From: Bacteroidota bacterium | Lineage (GTDB): Bacteria; Bacteroidota; Bacteroidia; B-17B0; Aurantibacillaceae | Direction of reading: 5' to 3' | Assembly (NCBI GenBank): GCA_016702705.1 | Contig: JADJDM010000024.1 | Location: forward strand, 17,718 to 81,717 | Length of the DNA stretch: 64,000 bases | Part shown: one piece after another, positions 35,465-45,694 of the stretch | Numbering within the stretch: the first letter of the stretch is position 1 | How the letters are laid out: each line of letters starts with the position of its first letter | Notes under the pieces: generated by a model | The model's database searches: none | What the model saw: only the letters and a program-made list of their open reading frames with translations | What the model was told of the DNA's origin: nothing | Translations under genes and position numbers: made by a program

Positions 35465-36503
35465 TCAGTCTTCCCAATCAGCAATAAACAAATTCGTGTC
35501 TCTTGTTCCACCATTGTTTCTGTTGGATGAAAATACTAATTTTTTTCCATCAGGAGAAAACATTGGAAAAGCATTAAATTTACTTTCATTCGTTATTTGA
35601 TCTAAACCAGTTCCATCTTCATTTACCATAAACAATTGAAAGTCGTAGCCTTTTGTTGAATGATGATTACTTGAGAAAATAATTTTCTTTCCGCTTGGAT
35701 GATAAAAAGGTGCCCAGTTTGCTTTGCCTAGTTTAGTAACTTGTTTTACATTTTTGCCATCCACATCGCATGTGTAAATTTCCATGTTGGTTGGTGCAAC
35801 TAAGCCTTTAGCAAGATATTCTTTGTATTCTTTTATTTCTTCCTCAGTTTTAGGACGAGATGCGCGATACACTAATTTTTTTTCCATCAGGTGAAAAAAA
35901 TGCTCCGCCATCGTACCCTAATTCATTGGTTATTTGAATTTGATTGGTGCCATCAATGTTCATCATCCATAATTCTAAATCTCCACTACGTGTAGAAGTA
36001 AAAACAATTTTATCACCTTTTGGAGATACCGTTGCTTCTGCATCGTAGCCTTTGTTTGTAGTTAATTGTTTTTTAATTTTTCCATTTACATCTGCAACAA
36101 AAATATCGAAGCTTTCATAAATTGCCCACAAGTATTTTCCTTTCGATTCAGGCACTGGCGGACAATCCTTACTTGATAAATGTGTTGATGCAAAAAGTAT
36201 TTCTTTATTACCAGGAAGGTAATAAGAGCAAGTTGTTCTGCCTTCTAAATTACTTATGTTTTTTGGTTTGTAAGTACTGTCTTTGCTTGCTTTTTTAATA
36301 TCAAGATTAAATATTTGATCACACTTTAAACCCCATTTAGCATTGTTACTTTGAAAGGTAAGAAACTTTCCATTCGGGCTAAAATAGGCTTCGGCATTAT
36401 CTCCACCAAAAGTAAGTTGTTTTAAATTTTTTAAATGTTTTTCGTTTGTAGTTTGCGCAAACAAAGAAAGCGGGGCAATTAATAAAAAAAGGAATCTTTT
36501 CAT
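35465..36503 (-). pseudogene. TolB/PD40-type beta-propeller protein, frameshifted
   Basis: Two frames make one protein of about 345 residues. The N-terminal part (35850-36503) has a signal peptide (LFAQ) and three PD40 blades, e.g. AEAYFSPNGKFLTFQSNN, AEATVSPKGDKIVFTSTRSG and GAFFSPDGKK. The C-terminal part (35465-35911) has NWAPFYHPSGKKIIFSSN and AFPMFSPDGKKLVFSSNRN. The break is an eight-T run on the + strand at 35876-35883. Removing one base gives SPDGKKLVYRASRP, a perfect blade. TolB-like propellers of this sort are typical exported Bacteroidota proteins. Real inactivation and sequencing error cannot be separated here. Confidence 0.82.
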
Positions 36504-36563
36504 ACGTGGGAATTATAAAATGTAAAGATACTAATTTGAATGGTTTTAATAATAGGTGTGATA

Positions 36564-37049
36564 TTAATCACTTACAAATGAACTCGATATTTTCCCTAAA
36601 TATGGTTCAATTAATTTAGCATCTTCTTTAGGGTATTCAATATTTAAATCGCTAATGAAATACTTGCCAACACTGCGTTTCCAATAATATATTTTCTTGT
36701 TACTTTTCACAATCCCACTTATTACAAACCAATTATCTTTTTGTGTTTTGTAGGTAATTTCAATGTCATTTGTTTTTAAGGCTTCAGTATATAATTCCTT
36801 CACATCTTCACTCGGGAATCTTCCTTTCACTAACGAATGAAATTCTGCAACTTGTTTCCCATTTTTTGTTTTTGCAACATAATCACAATAATCAAAATTA
36901 TTTTCTTCTTCCATTGCTTTCATCGAAAATGAGCTGGGCAATTTCACAGTAAAAGTACAAGGCTTATGTATTTTATATTGCTCCTTTTGATTAAAACTAA
37001 ATAGTCCAATCGAAATAAAAACAATAATAATAAATCTAAAAAATCTCAT
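36564..37049 (-). CDS. Secreted protein of unknown function
   Basis: 161 residues. A hydrophobic N-terminus (FFRFIIIVFISIGLFSF) is a probable signal peptide. The mature part opens with CTFTVKLPSSFSMK, continues with ELYTEALKTNDIEITYKTQK, and ends with a YPKEDAKLIEPYLGKISSSF segment. I do not recognise a named family. The PEYL/PYLGKIxSSF ending is reminiscent of small exported proteins that carry a helix packing on a beta-sheet. Upstream (37050-37193) is spacer before the divergently transcribed lon gene. Confidence 0.55.
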   Translation of the reverse strand: MRFFRFIIIVFISIGLFSFNQKEQYKIHKPCTFTVKLPSSFSMKAMEEENNFDYCDYVAKTKNGKQVAEFHSLVKGRFPSEDVKELYTEALKTNDIEITYKTQKDNWFVISGIVKSNKKIYYWKRSVGKYFISDLNIEYPKEDAKLIEPYLGKISSSFVSD

Positions 37050-37193
37050 GCCTAAAGATACTCATTTCAATACCCAAAATCCAAGTCCTGCCTCTTGATT
37101 CTTGCCGTCCTGAATCTCTTTCCCTCGAAGTAATTCTGTCAGATTATCCTCATTGGCACATTATTCGTTATATTTATGTAAATTTTATAGAAA

Positions 37194-39644
37194 ATGAACA
37201 TATTTGACGCTAACTTCCGCGTTAATCCTGATATTGACGAAGAAACCGATTTAATACCTCTTTTATCTACCGAAGACGAAGAGAGCATGAACGCAGAATC
37301 TGTACCTGCCGAACTGCCAATATTACCGCTACGTAATACTGTGCTTTTTCCAGGTGTTGTAATACCAATTACGGTTGGCAGAGACAAATCCATCAACTTA
37401 ATTAAAGAGGCAAATAAAGGTAATAAAATCATTGGTGTTATCTCTCAAAAAAATGATGGCATCGAAGATCCACAAGCACAAGATTTAAATTCGATTGGAA
37501 CGGTTGCTTACATCATTAAAATGTTGCGTATGCCCGATGGTAGCACAACAGTAATTATTCAAGGAAAAAAGCGTTTTAAAATTGTTGAGTTCACACAAAC
37601 TGAACCTTACTTTAAAGCAAAGACAGAAGAATTTACAGAAGCACGTCCTGATAAAAAAGATAAAGAGTTTGAAGCATTGGTTTCTTCATTAAAAGATTTA
37701 GCTGTGCAGATTATTAAGCAATCTCCACAAATTCCAACAGAAGCTTCCTTTGCATTAAACAATATTGATAGTCCTTCGTTCCTTATTAATTTTATTTCTT
37801 CTAACTCAAATGTTTCGAGTGAAGAGAAACAAAAGATGTTAGAACTTCCGAATTTGCGTGAACGTGCAACATTAATGTTAGCACATCTTACAAAGGAATT
37901 ACAAATGCTTGAGTTGAAAAATCAAATTCAAAACAGAGTAAAAACAGACTTAGATAAACAACAACGAGAGTATTTTTTAAACCAACAAATTAAAACAATT
38001 CAAGAAGAGTTAGGTGGAAACCAACACGAGCAAGAGATTGGTGAGTTTAAAGAAAAAGCAAAAAATAAGAAATGGTCCAAAGAAGTTGCAGATATTTTTG
38101 AAAAACAAATGCAAAAGCTGCAACGCATGAATCCCAATGCTGCTGAGTATTCTATTCAAACAAATTATTTAGAGTTATTATTAGATTTGCCTTGGGGTGA
38201 ATACACAAAAGATAATTTTGATTTGCGTCATGCTCGTAAAACTTTAGATGAAGATCATTTTGGTTTAGAGAAAGTGAAAGAGCGTATTCTTGAGCATCTT
38301 GCTGTAATTAAATTAAAAGGTGGCGAGTTAAAGTCTCCAATCCTTTGTTTGTACGGGCCTCCAGGAGTTGGTAAAACTTCGTTAGGAAAAAGTGTTGCAA
38401 AAGCATTAGGAAGAAAATATATCCGCATGAGTTTGGGTGGATTAAAAGATGAAAGCGAAATTCGCGGGCATCGTAAAACATACATTGGTGCAATGCCGGG
38501 TCGTGTACTACAAAATTTAAAGAAATCGCAAAGTTCCAATCCTGTATTTGTATTAGATGAAATTGATAAAGTAGGAAGTGATTACCATGGCGACCCATCT
38601 TCTGCATTATTAGAAGTATTGGATCCAGAACAAAATACAAAGTTCTATGATAATTTCTTAGAATTAGATTATGACTTAAGTAAAGTAATGTTTATTGCTA
38701 CAGCAAACTCTTTATCTACCATTCAGCCTGCTTTGCGCGACCGTATGGAGATTATTGAAGTTACAGGTTATACTACAGAAGAAAAAATTGAAATTGCAAA
38801 ACGCCATTTAATTCCGAAAACAATTGAAGATACAGGCTTAACAAAAAATCAATTTAAGTTAAGCGATAAATTTATTGAAAAAGTAATTGAAGATTATACA
38901 CGCGAAAGTGGCGTGCGTTCATTAGAAAAGCGTTTTGGTAAATTAGCTCGTAACGTTGCCATGCATGTTGCGATGAATAAAAAATCGGCAATTAAATTTG
39001 ATGAAGCTTTTCTTTTAAAGGTATTAGGTCCATCACATAGTAAAGATAAATACCAGGGTAATGATGTTGCAGGCGTTGTTACAGGCCTTGCGTGGACACC
39101 AGTTGGTGGAGATATTTTATTTATTGAAACTAGCTTAAGCAAAGGTAAGGGCGGCAAGTTAACCCTTACTGGTAATTTAGGTGAAGTAATGAAAGAGAGT
39201 GTTACCATTGCACACGAATACTTAAAATCTCATTTTAATTTGTTAGGATTAAATCCTGATGTGTTTGATAATTGGAACATACATGTACATGTACCCGAAG
39301 GTGCAACTCCAAAGGATGGCCCAAGCGCAGGTATTGCCATGTTAACCGCATTAGCTTCTGCATTTACACAACGCAAAGTAAAAAAGAGTTTAGCTATGAC
39401 GGGTGAAATAACTTTACGTGGTAAAGTTCTACCTGTTGGTGGAATAAAAGAAAAATTACTAGCGGCTCGCCGCGCAGGAATTAAAGAAGTTGTTTTGTGT
39501 GCTGATAATCGTAAAGATGTAGATGACATTAAAGCCGAATACCTAAAAGGAATGAACTTTAATTATGTAACAGAAATGAAGGAAGTGTTGGAGTTCGCCT
39601 TGTTGAAGGAGAAAGTTAAGAATGCGATTGAGGTTACGGTTTAA
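37194..39644 (+). CDS. lon: Endopeptidase La (Lon protease)
   Basis: 816 residues, typical length. An N-terminal LAN substrate-binding domain (about 40-240, ELPILPLRNTVLFPGVVIPI) is followed by the AAA+ domain with Walker A GPPGVGKT (388-395), sensor and arginine-finger motifs, then the proteolytic domain with Ser711 in PKDGPSAGIA and Lys754 in GGIKEKLLAARR. Lon degrades misfolded and regulatory proteins in the cytoplasm. It is well isolated: a divergent secreted-protein gene upstream, and a bidirectional terminator immediately after the stop that it shares with the convergent endonuclease gene. Confidence 0.97.
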   Translation: MNIFDANFRVNPDIDEETDLIPLLSTEDEESMNAESVPAELPILPLRNTVLFPGVVIPITVGRDKSINLIKEANKGNKIIGVISQKNDGIEDPQAQDLNSIGTVAYIIKMLRMPDGSTTVIIQGKKRFKIVEFTQTEPYFKAKTEEFTEARPDKKDKEFEALVSSLKDLAVQIIKQSPQIPTEASFALNNIDSPSFLINFISSNSNVSSEEKQKMLELPNLRERATLMLAHLTKELQMLELKNQIQNRVKTDLDKQQREYFLNQQIKTIQEELGGNQHEQEIGEFKEKAKNKKWSKEVADIFEKQMQKLQRMNPNAAEYSIQTNYLELLLDLPWGEYTKDNFDLRHARKTLDEDHFGLEKVKERILEHLAVIKLKGGELKSPILCLYGPPGVGKTSLGKSVAKALGRKYIRMSLGGLKDESEIRGHRKTYIGAMPGRVLQNLKKSQSSNPVFVLDEIDKVGSDYHGDPSSALLEVLDPEQNTKFYDNFLELDYDLSKVMFIATANSLSTIQPALRDRMEIIEVTGYTTEEKIEIAKRHLIPKTIEDTGLTKNQFKLSDKFIEKVIEDYTRESGVRSLEKRFGKLARNVAMHVAMNKKSAIKFDEAFLLKVLGPSHSKDKYQGNDVAGVVTGLAWTPVGGDILFIETSLSKGKGGKLTLTGNLGEVMKESVTIAHEYLKSHFNLLGLNPDVFDNWNIHVHVPEGATPKDGPSAGIAMLTALASAFTQRKVKKSLAMTGEITLRGKVLPVGGIKEKLLAARRAGIKEVVLCADNRKDVDDIKAEYLKGMNFNYVTEMKEVLEFALLKEKVKNAIEVTV

Positions 39645-39670
39645 TAATCAAATAAATTATTAGATAGATT

Positions 39671-39699
39671 AAAAGCATCAAGATTTTCTTGATGCTTTT
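39671..39699. terminator. Bidirectional terminator between lon and endonuclease I
   Basis: The 13-base arms aaaagcatcaaga (39671-39683) and tcttgatgctttt (39687-39699) enclose a TTT loop, with A and T runs on the outer sides. It ends directly at the last base before the convergent endonuclease gene's stop codon (39700-39702). Confidence 0.87.
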
Positions 39700-40761
39700 T
39701 TATTTCTTCACTACCTTAAATGTTTTCTTACCCTGCACTGCATTTACTTCAATAAAATAGATGCCAGCTGTAAATTCGCTGATATCAATTGTAGTAGCAT
39801 TCGTTAATTCATCTTTGCTCACTAGCAAAATACTTTTTCCTAATACATCATTAATTTCAATATTTTCAATTTCTAAAGTAGTACTTAAATTATCTATGCG
39901 TAAAATATCTTCGCATGGATTTGGGTAAACAAGTAGGTTTGCATCTAATTCTAAATTATTTTTAAAAGCAAGCACTTGCGCAAGCCACACGCTATCTGCC
40001 CACTGTGGGTTATCAATGTAAGGATTACGATTATCTTGCAAATTGTATATAGCGTTATTTCTGTTTATTTCTTTTGTGCTAACTGGGTCAAAATGATGCC
40101 AGCCAATTAGTACGTTTAATTGCCAAGGTAATATGGTAGATAAATTGGTTGCTGCTGATGTTGTCCAACCAGCGTCTTCACTTTCATAACGTGTACTCAT
40201 ATAAAAATAGGAGCGAGCTAAATCTCCTTTGTATTCATCTATTGGCTCAAAAGCACTTCCATTATATCCTAGGTCTGTAGCTATACCTAAGGTGCTTCCG
40301 TTTGTAGATGTCCAAAATATAGTTCCATTGTTAGCAAAAGGCCAACTACTTCTTTGCCCATTAACATACCCATCCGTTGCATAAATGTGAAATAAATCAC
40401 TTTGCGGGCCGCTAACCGAGTTAAACCAACTTTGTGGCCAAGAATGCTCTCTGTTATAACAATCACCTTCTGCTGTGTAATTACCGCATTGGTCGCTGCT
40501 GTAGGTAAATTGGTATGCAGGTGTTCCACTAGGAATGTCACTATAAATATCCCAAATTTTCCCGTTCGATTTTTTATCTGTTGTATTAAATGCGGACCAC
40601 AATCCGTTGTAGCTTACAACCGTGTGGTTTTTGATAATATTATGGAGTGCCGTTTTTAAAGGCTGCCCCGTTAATCCTTGCGCTGAGTTGTAATAACCTG
40701 CTGGTATTTGCGCAATGCCAATGGATGATAGTAATAGTAATGAAAATAAAAATCTAAACAT
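39700..40761 (-). CDS. Secreted endonuclease I with T9SS type A sorting domain
   Basis: 353 residues. Signal peptide 1-17 (GIAQ). Endonuclease I/EndA-type nuclease core: GDCYNREHSWPQSWF with His106, FHIYATDGYVNGQRSSWPF with His125 and Asn134, and FEPIDEYKGDLARSYFYM. Cys92 and Cys101 can form a disulfide. The C-terminal about 75 residues are a type A sorting domain (LLVYPNPCEDILRIDNL, ITVEINDVLGKS-like, FTAGIYFIEV). It should be released or surface-bound by the T9SS to degrade extracellular DNA for nutrient uptake or biofilm dispersal. A second endonuclease I is at 62295-64000. Confidence 0.92.
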   Translation of the reverse strand: MFRFLFSLLLLSSIGIAQIPAGYYNSAQGLTGQPLKTALHNIIKNHTVVSYNGLWSAFNTTDKKSNGKIWDIYSDIPSGTPAYQFTYSSDQCGNYTAEGDCYNREHSWPQSWFNSVSGPQSDLFHIYATDGYVNGQRSSWPFANNGTIFWTSTNGSTLGIATDLGYNGSAFEPIDEYKGDLARSYFYMSTRYESEDAGWTTSAATNLSTILPWQLNVLIGWHHFDPVSTKEINRNNAIYNLQDNRNPYIDNPQWADSVWLAQVLAFKNNLELDANLLVYPNPCEDILRIDNLSTTLEIENIEINDVLGKSILLVSKDELTNATTIDISEFTAGIYFIEVNAVQGKKTFKVVKK

Positions 40762-40873
40762 AAGCTAGGTCTTAGTAAAGTAAAGATAAGGTTAATTACT
40801 TGTAAAAGCAACGGAATTAGACGAGTGAAAAAAAATTACCTCGGATACTCAATCCTCACATGATAAATATTCA

Positions 40874-42868
40874 TTAAACGTTTTTGAATATTTTTTTAAT
40901 AACGTTAATATCTCTAAAAGTAATATCCGAATTAATAAATTGCTGCTCTTCAATTTGCGAATTAATAATACGCTCAACTAATTCATCAATAGTAACTGCA
41001 TCGTAATTTTTTAAACTTCTGGATGATGCTTCAATGCTATCTGCCATCATCAATACAGCTGTTTCCTTACTAAACGGAACAGGGCCAGGATATCTAAAGT
41101 TTTCTTCGTCAGTTTGTGTTGCGCCAAACTCATTAACCGATTTTTTATAAAAATAACGTGTTAAACTTGTTCCGTGATGTGTTCTTATGAAATCTATAAT
41201 TTGTTCAGGTATTCTGTTTTTACGTGCAAGCTCAACACCTTTTATAACGTGGTTAATAATAAGGTGAGCACTTTCTTCATAACTTAATTCTTCATGTGGG
41301 TTTGAACCTGCAACTTGATTTTCAGTAAAATAGCGAGGGTTTTCCATTTTACCTATATCATGATACATAGCGCCAGTTCTAATAAGTAAAGGATTTCCAC
41401 CAACTTTTTGTATCGCCTCTTCAGCTAAACTAGCAACTTGTAAGGTGTGTTGAAACGTTCCGGGAGCACGCGTAGCAAGTTCTCGAAGTAGGGTAGAGTT
41501 GGAGTCGGCCAATTCTAACAAAGTAAAGTCGCTTACAAACCCAAATAATTTTTCGAAAATAAAAATCATTGGATAAGCAATCAAGATCATAAGCGAAGAA
41601 GCTGCATAAGCATAATAATCACTTAGGGTGATCGCACTATGTTGTGTTTCTAAAATAAGCGATAATGATGTATATGCAAATGAATAAACAAGTAACACAA
41701 CAATGCCCGAAACTATAAGTTGCGAACGACGCACCATGTTGGCAATACTGAAAATAGCAGCAATACCAGCCAGTGTTTGTATAAAGAAAAACTCAAATTT
41801 ATCTCCTGCAAAAAACGAAGTAAGTAATACAATATTTAAATGGGTAAACAATGCAGTACGTGTATCAAAAAAGGCTCGAATAATAATCGGGGCAATGGTA
41901 AACGGAATAATGAATAAATTTACTTTATCGGTTAATGAAACTCGGTTTGCTAAAAACACAAATAGCAACGTTACAAGCACAATAAATGATACATGCGTAT
42001 TCTGTGCGAAAATATTTTTTCTAAAAAAAGCCAAGAATAAAAATATCATGCTCATACATAAAAATGCTGCAATAAACTGTCCTAGTAGCAGCAGCAAATC
42101 ATCAGCAGTGCTGGTTTCTGCGTTGTTTAGTTCTATTTTAAATGAGTTTAGTATCTCATATTTTTCATCACTAATAATTTCCCCGCGGCTTATAATAATT
42201 TGCCCTTTTACAATTTTATTTTTTGTAGGTAAAATATTATTCAGTTCCTGACTAAGGAATTTTTTAGTTAATGAATCGTCATAAAAAACAGAAATAGCAA
42301 TGCAGTTTTCTAACTGATTAATTAGTTCGTTTTTATTTTTTATGGTAGAAGCATTTACTCGTTCAACAATTAATTTATCAGCACTTGATAAGTTGTAAAA
42401 ATCGTTCGCATCTTTTTCTTCTGCAATACCATTGTTTAATACGTAAATACTTTTGTCTTCTTTTGAGTTTTGAAGTAATTCGTTATTCTCAATAATCCCT
42501 TTGTTGGCAATTGTTTCAAGGATTTCTTTTCCAATTAAATATTCGTTGCTTTTGTCTTTTATAATAGTGTCGAACGAATTTATTTTCTCTTTTAGTAAAG
42601 TTGAATTATTAACGAAATATAATTTCGATTCATTTGTTGCATTCGTTTTTTCTTTCTCAAAATCACTTTCGGTTTTATAAATGGGGAAATCAAACGGGGC
42701 AATTAAATTTTCGTAGTTCCAAGGTTTTCCTTTTGCTTGATTAAACTCGTATTTGTATCTATTTTGTTTTGGTAATAAACAAACAATTACTAAAATAGAA
42801 ATACTAAATAATAATGCTTTGTACCAAAGCGCATGTTTATCTCTTAAAAATCCTATTAAACTCGACAC
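40874..42868 (-). CDS. 7TM-HD (PgpH-like) cyclic di-AMP phosphodiesterase
   Basis: 664 residues, GTG start. One N-terminal membrane helix is followed by an extracytoplasmic 7TMR-HDED-type domain (about 30-250), a block of seven membrane helices (about 255-430), then a cytoplasmic HD domain with HTLQVASLAEEA, catalytic pair His503-Asp504 in YHDIGK, and HHGTSLTRYFYK. This is the PgpH architecture, which hydrolyses cyclic di-AMP to pApA and helps control cell wall and osmotic balance. The sensing domain suggests control by an external ligand. No diadenylate cyclase gene is in the window. The upstream gap (42869-43116) holds only spacer. Confidence 0.92.
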   Translation of the reverse strand: MSSLIGFLRDKHALWYKALLFSISILVIVCLLPKQNRYKYEFNQAKGKPWNYENLIAPFDFPIYKTESDFEKEKTNATNESKLYFVNNSTLLKEKINSFDTIIKDKSNEYLIGKEILETIANKGIIENNELLQNSKEDKSIYVLNNGIAEEKDANDFYNLSSADKLIVERVNASTIKNKNELINQLENCIAISVFYDDSLTKKFLSQELNNILPTKNKIVKGQIIISRGEIISDEKYEILNSFKIELNNAETSTADDLLLLLGQFIAAFLCMSMIFLFLAFFRKNIFAQNTHVSFIVLVTLLFVFLANRVSLTDKVNLFIIPFTIAPIIIRAFFDTRTALFTHLNIVLLTSFFAGDKFEFFFIQTLAGIAAIFSIANMVRRSQLIVSGIVVLLVYSFAYTSLSLILETQHSAITLSDYYAYAASSLMILIAYPMIFIFEKLFGFVSDFTLLELADSNSTLLRELATRAPGTFQHTLQVASLAEEAIQKVGGNPLLIRTGAMYHDIGKMENPRYFTENQVAGSNPHEELSYEESAHLIINHVIKGVELARKNRIPEQIIDFIRTHHGTSLTRYFYKKSVNEFGATQTDEENFRYPGPVPFSKETAVLMMADSIEASSRSLKNYDAVTIDELVERIINSQIEEQQFINSDITFRDINVIKKIFKNV

Positions 42869-43116
42869 GTAATTATATTTGACTCAAATTTCAGATAAAG
42901 CAATGTATGTTTTACGAATGGAAATATAATTTTTCAACATTCATTTAGTGTGTAGGACAATTTGACGTGTTTTCGGGTCATAATTATTTGATATTAAGTT
43001 GTTTGTGTCTTTATGGGTGATATATATTAGTTGGTTATATTGTTAATCAAATTCATCTAAAAAAAGCGGCTCTTAACTGTAAATACTTACTTTTGGACTG
43101 TTCTAAAAAATAAACT

Positions 43117-44299
43117 ATGCAAGAAGTATATATTGTTTCGGCGGTTCGTACGCCAATCGGAAGTTTTAACGGAGTTCTTTCTTCGGTACCTGCGGGTAAA
43201 TTAGGAGCAGCAGCTATTAAAGGTGCGCTTGATAAAATTAAATTAGATGGTAAAGAGGTTGAAGAAGTTCTTATGGGCTGTGTTCTTCAAGCTAATTTGG
43301 GTCAGGCACCTGCACGTCAGGCAGCTAAGTTTGCAGGTTTACCAAATGAAGTACGTTGTACTACAGTAAATAAAGTGTGTGCTTCCGGGTATGAAAGCAG
43401 TTGCACAAGCAACACAAGCTATTAAGCTAGGTGATGCTTCTGTAGTAATTGCAGGCGGAATGGAGAATATGAGTAATGTTCCTTATTATTTAGATAACGC
43501 ACGTAACGGTTACCGTTTAGGAAATGGTGTTGTTACGGATGGCTTGGTTAAAGATGGTTTAACAGATGTTTACCACAATAACCACATGGGAAATAGCGCG
43601 GAGTTATGTGCTAAGGACATGAATATTTCTCGCGAAGAGCAAGATGCTTTTGCAATTGAATCATACAAACGTTCACAAGCTTCTTGGGCAGCAGGAAAAT
43701 TTAACGAAGAAATTGTTGGGGTAGAAGTTCCACAAAAGAAAGGTGATGCTCTAGTTGTGAAAGAAGATGAAGAATACAAACAAGTTAAGTTTGAAAAAAT
43801 TCCTGAGTTACGTCCAGTGTTTCAAAAAGACGGAACAGTAACTGCTGCAAACGCTTCAACATTAAATGATGGCGCAGCTGCATTGGTCTTAATGAGCAAA
43901 GAAAAAATGGAATCATTAGGATTAAAGCCTTTAGCAAAAGTTGTTTCTTACGCTGATGCTGAACAAGCTCCTGAGTGGTTTACTACAGCTCCAAGTATTG
44001 CTTTACCAGCTGCGGTTGCAAAAGCAGGTTTAAAAATGTCGGATATCGAATTTTTTGAATTAAACGAAGCATTTTCTGTTGTAGGTTGTGCAAACAATAA
44101 ATTAATGAATTTAGATCCTGCAAAAGTTAACGTTAATGGCGGTGCTGTTTCTTTAGGACATCCATTAGGAGCTTCAGGCGCTCGTATCATTGTTACTTTA
44201 ATAAATGTATTAAAACAAAACAACGCGCGTTACGGTGCAGCAGCTATTTGTAATGGCGGTGGTGGTGCAAGCGCAGTTGTAATCGAAAACATTAAATAA
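43117..44299 (+). pseudogene. Acetyl-CoA C-acetyltransferase (thiolase), frameshifted
   Basis: Two frames make one protein of about 393 residues. The first (43117-43425) carries VSAVRTPIGSFNGVLSSVPAG and the catalytic-Cys motif NKVCASG. The second (43379-44299) carries AVAQATQAIKLGDASVVIAGGMENMS, NGGAVSLGHPLGASGARI and the second catalytic Cys in AAICNGGGGA. The break is at GGG 43387-43389. Deleting one G gives CASGMKAVAQAT, the universal thiolase motif. So either a sequencing error or a real disruption; the rest of the gene is fully conserved, which favours error. A -7-type TACTTTTG lies at 43088-43095. Thiolase makes or cleaves acetoacetyl-CoA in fatty-acid or ketone metabolism. Confidence 0.85.
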
Positions 44300-44305
44300 T
44301 TAATC

Positions 44306-44347
44306 TGGGTTGATTTGGAAATTAATTTACATTTTCAAATCAACCCA
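44306..44347 (+). terminator. Stem-loop after thiolase
   Basis: tgggttgatttggaaa (44306-44321) pairs with tttcaaatcaaccca (44333-44347) with one bulged G and an 11-base loop, followed by ttttc. It begins 7 bases after the thiolase stop. Confidence 0.6.
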
Positions 44348-44370
44348 TTTTCAAATTACCAAATTCTTTT

Positions 44371-45147
44371 ATGTACGGTATTTGTAATTTAAGTATAGTT
44401 CCCTGCAGGGCAGAAGCATCTAATAAAAGCGAGATGGTAACACAGCTTTTGTTGGGAGAGCATTTTACTATACTTGAAGAAACAGAAGAATGGCGTAAAA
44501 TTAAAATTGCACATGATGGTTACGAGTGTTGGATTAACCACAAGCAATACGCTCCAATAAAAGAAAAAACATTTACTTCTCTTGAGCAACACAAAGCTCC
44601 GCTATCAAACGAACTTTTTTCGATTGTAAAAAATAAAACTGCCAATGAGTCTTTTCCTATTGCAATGGGAAGTTCATTACCTTTTTGTGAAAAGGGGAAG
44701 TTTAGATTAGAAGAAAGTAGTGAATATGAATTTGATGGTAATTTAAAATCAGCTCAAGAAAAAACGTACGATACTATTATTCAAACAGCTTTATTGTTTT
44801 TAAATGCTCCGTATTTGTGGGGAGGAAGAACATGCTGGGGGATTGATTGTTCTGGTTTCACGCAAATGGCATTTGCATTAAATGGTTTTCAATTACCACG
44901 TGATGCTTACCAACAAGCAGAGTTAGGAACACCATTAAGTTTTGTTGAAGAAGCAGAACCTGGAGATTTAGCTTTTTTTGATAATGAAGAAGGAAAAATT
45001 GTTCACGTTGGAATTGTAATGAGCGATAATCATATCATTCATGCCTCAGGAAAAGTTAGAATTGATAAGTTTGATCATTACGGAATTTTTCATTCGGAAA
45101 GAAAAAAATATTCTCACTTACTTCGTGTAGTGAAGAGAATGATTTAA
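44371..45147 (+). CDS. SH3-domain NlpC/P60 peptidoglycan peptidase
   Basis: 258 residues. Residues about 1-65 are a bacterial SH3 domain (MYGICNLSIVPCRAEASNKS, LLGEHFTILEETEEWRKIK), and a second SH3-like part runs to about 120. Residues about 130-258 are NlpC/P60 with catalytic Cys160 in WGIDCSGFTQ, His212 in IVHVGIV and a third polar residue, His224, in HIIHASG. It should cleave gamma-D-Glu-meso-Dap or similar bonds in peptidoglycan. No signal peptide is visible, and the start at 44371 fits no upstream Met, so it may act in the cytoplasm on imported muropeptides, as DvvE-like cytoplasmic family members do. The last four bases overlap the stop of the convergent acyltransferase gene. Confidence 0.85.
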   Translation: MYGICNLSIVPCRAEASNKSEMVTQLLLGEHFTILEETEEWRKIKIAHDGYECWINHKQYAPIKEKTFTSLEQHKAPLSNELFSIVKNKTANESFPIAMGSSLPFCEKGKFRLEESSEYEFDGNLKSAQEKTYDTIIQTALLFLNAPYLWGGRTCWGIDCSGFTQMAFALNGFQLPRDAYQQAELGTPLSFVEEAEPGDLAFFDNEEGKIVHVGIVMSDNHIIHASGKVRIDKFDHYGIFHSERKKYSHLLRVVKRMI

Positions 45148-45689
45148 TCTCTTGCTTTTATTCTAACAGCAGGATTACCTCTATAAATTGAATTCGCATC
45201 TAAATCTTTTGTTGCAATAGATGCAACGGCTAAAACAGTATTTTCATTTACTGTAACATTAGGCCCAACAAGGCTTTTAGCGCCAATCCAAGCACCTTGT
45301 TTAATATGTATTTTTCCAATAATTAAATCGAAGGTTTCTTTTTTGTAATCATGATTACCACAAAGCAGCATGGCGCCTTGTGAGATGCAAACATTGTCTT
45401 CAATAATTACATCATCTAAATTATCTATCCACACTTATTCACCAATCCAAACATTGTTTCCAATTGTTAAGCGCCAAGGATATTTAATGTTTACGTGGGG
45501 TTTAATTACAACACCGCTTCCGATTTTTGCTCCGAATAATTTTAATAAAAAAACTTTGCATCCGCTAAATGGGAAACCTGATTTTATCCAGCAAAGATTT
45601 GTGTAGTACCAAATAAAACGTTTAATAAAACCTGCACCTGGATTATACCAAGAGTTCGAGAATGATGCTAAGTTTTGTTTTGATGCCAT
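45144..45689 (-). pseudogene. WcaF-type colanic-acid/capsule acetyltransferase with an internal stop codon
   Basis: A single frame of about 181 codons. It starts MASKQNLASFSNSWYN and has hexapeptide-repeat (left-handed beta-helix) patterns of WcaF-type acetyltransferases: GAKIGSGVVIKPHVNIKYPW, IGNNVWIG, then VIIEDNVCISQGAMLL and GNHDYKKETFDL, and KGAWIGAKSLVGPNVTV-like. A TAA at 45435-45437 follows VWIGE and is in the same frame as VWIDNLDD, so the protein would end early unless the codon is read through, is an error, or was GAA before a G-to-T change. It is a nonsense lesion, unlike the 1-base indels elsewhere in the window. The product would O-acetylate a surface sugar. It sits beside a GT2 gene, 5 bases apart. 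Confidence 0.8.
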
Positions 45690-45694
45690 TTAAT

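Noticed and set aside
41703..42251. Plus-strand frame of 182 codons
   Set aside because: It is antisense to the membrane block of the 7TM-HD protein, which is clearly coding, and has no signal or motif.
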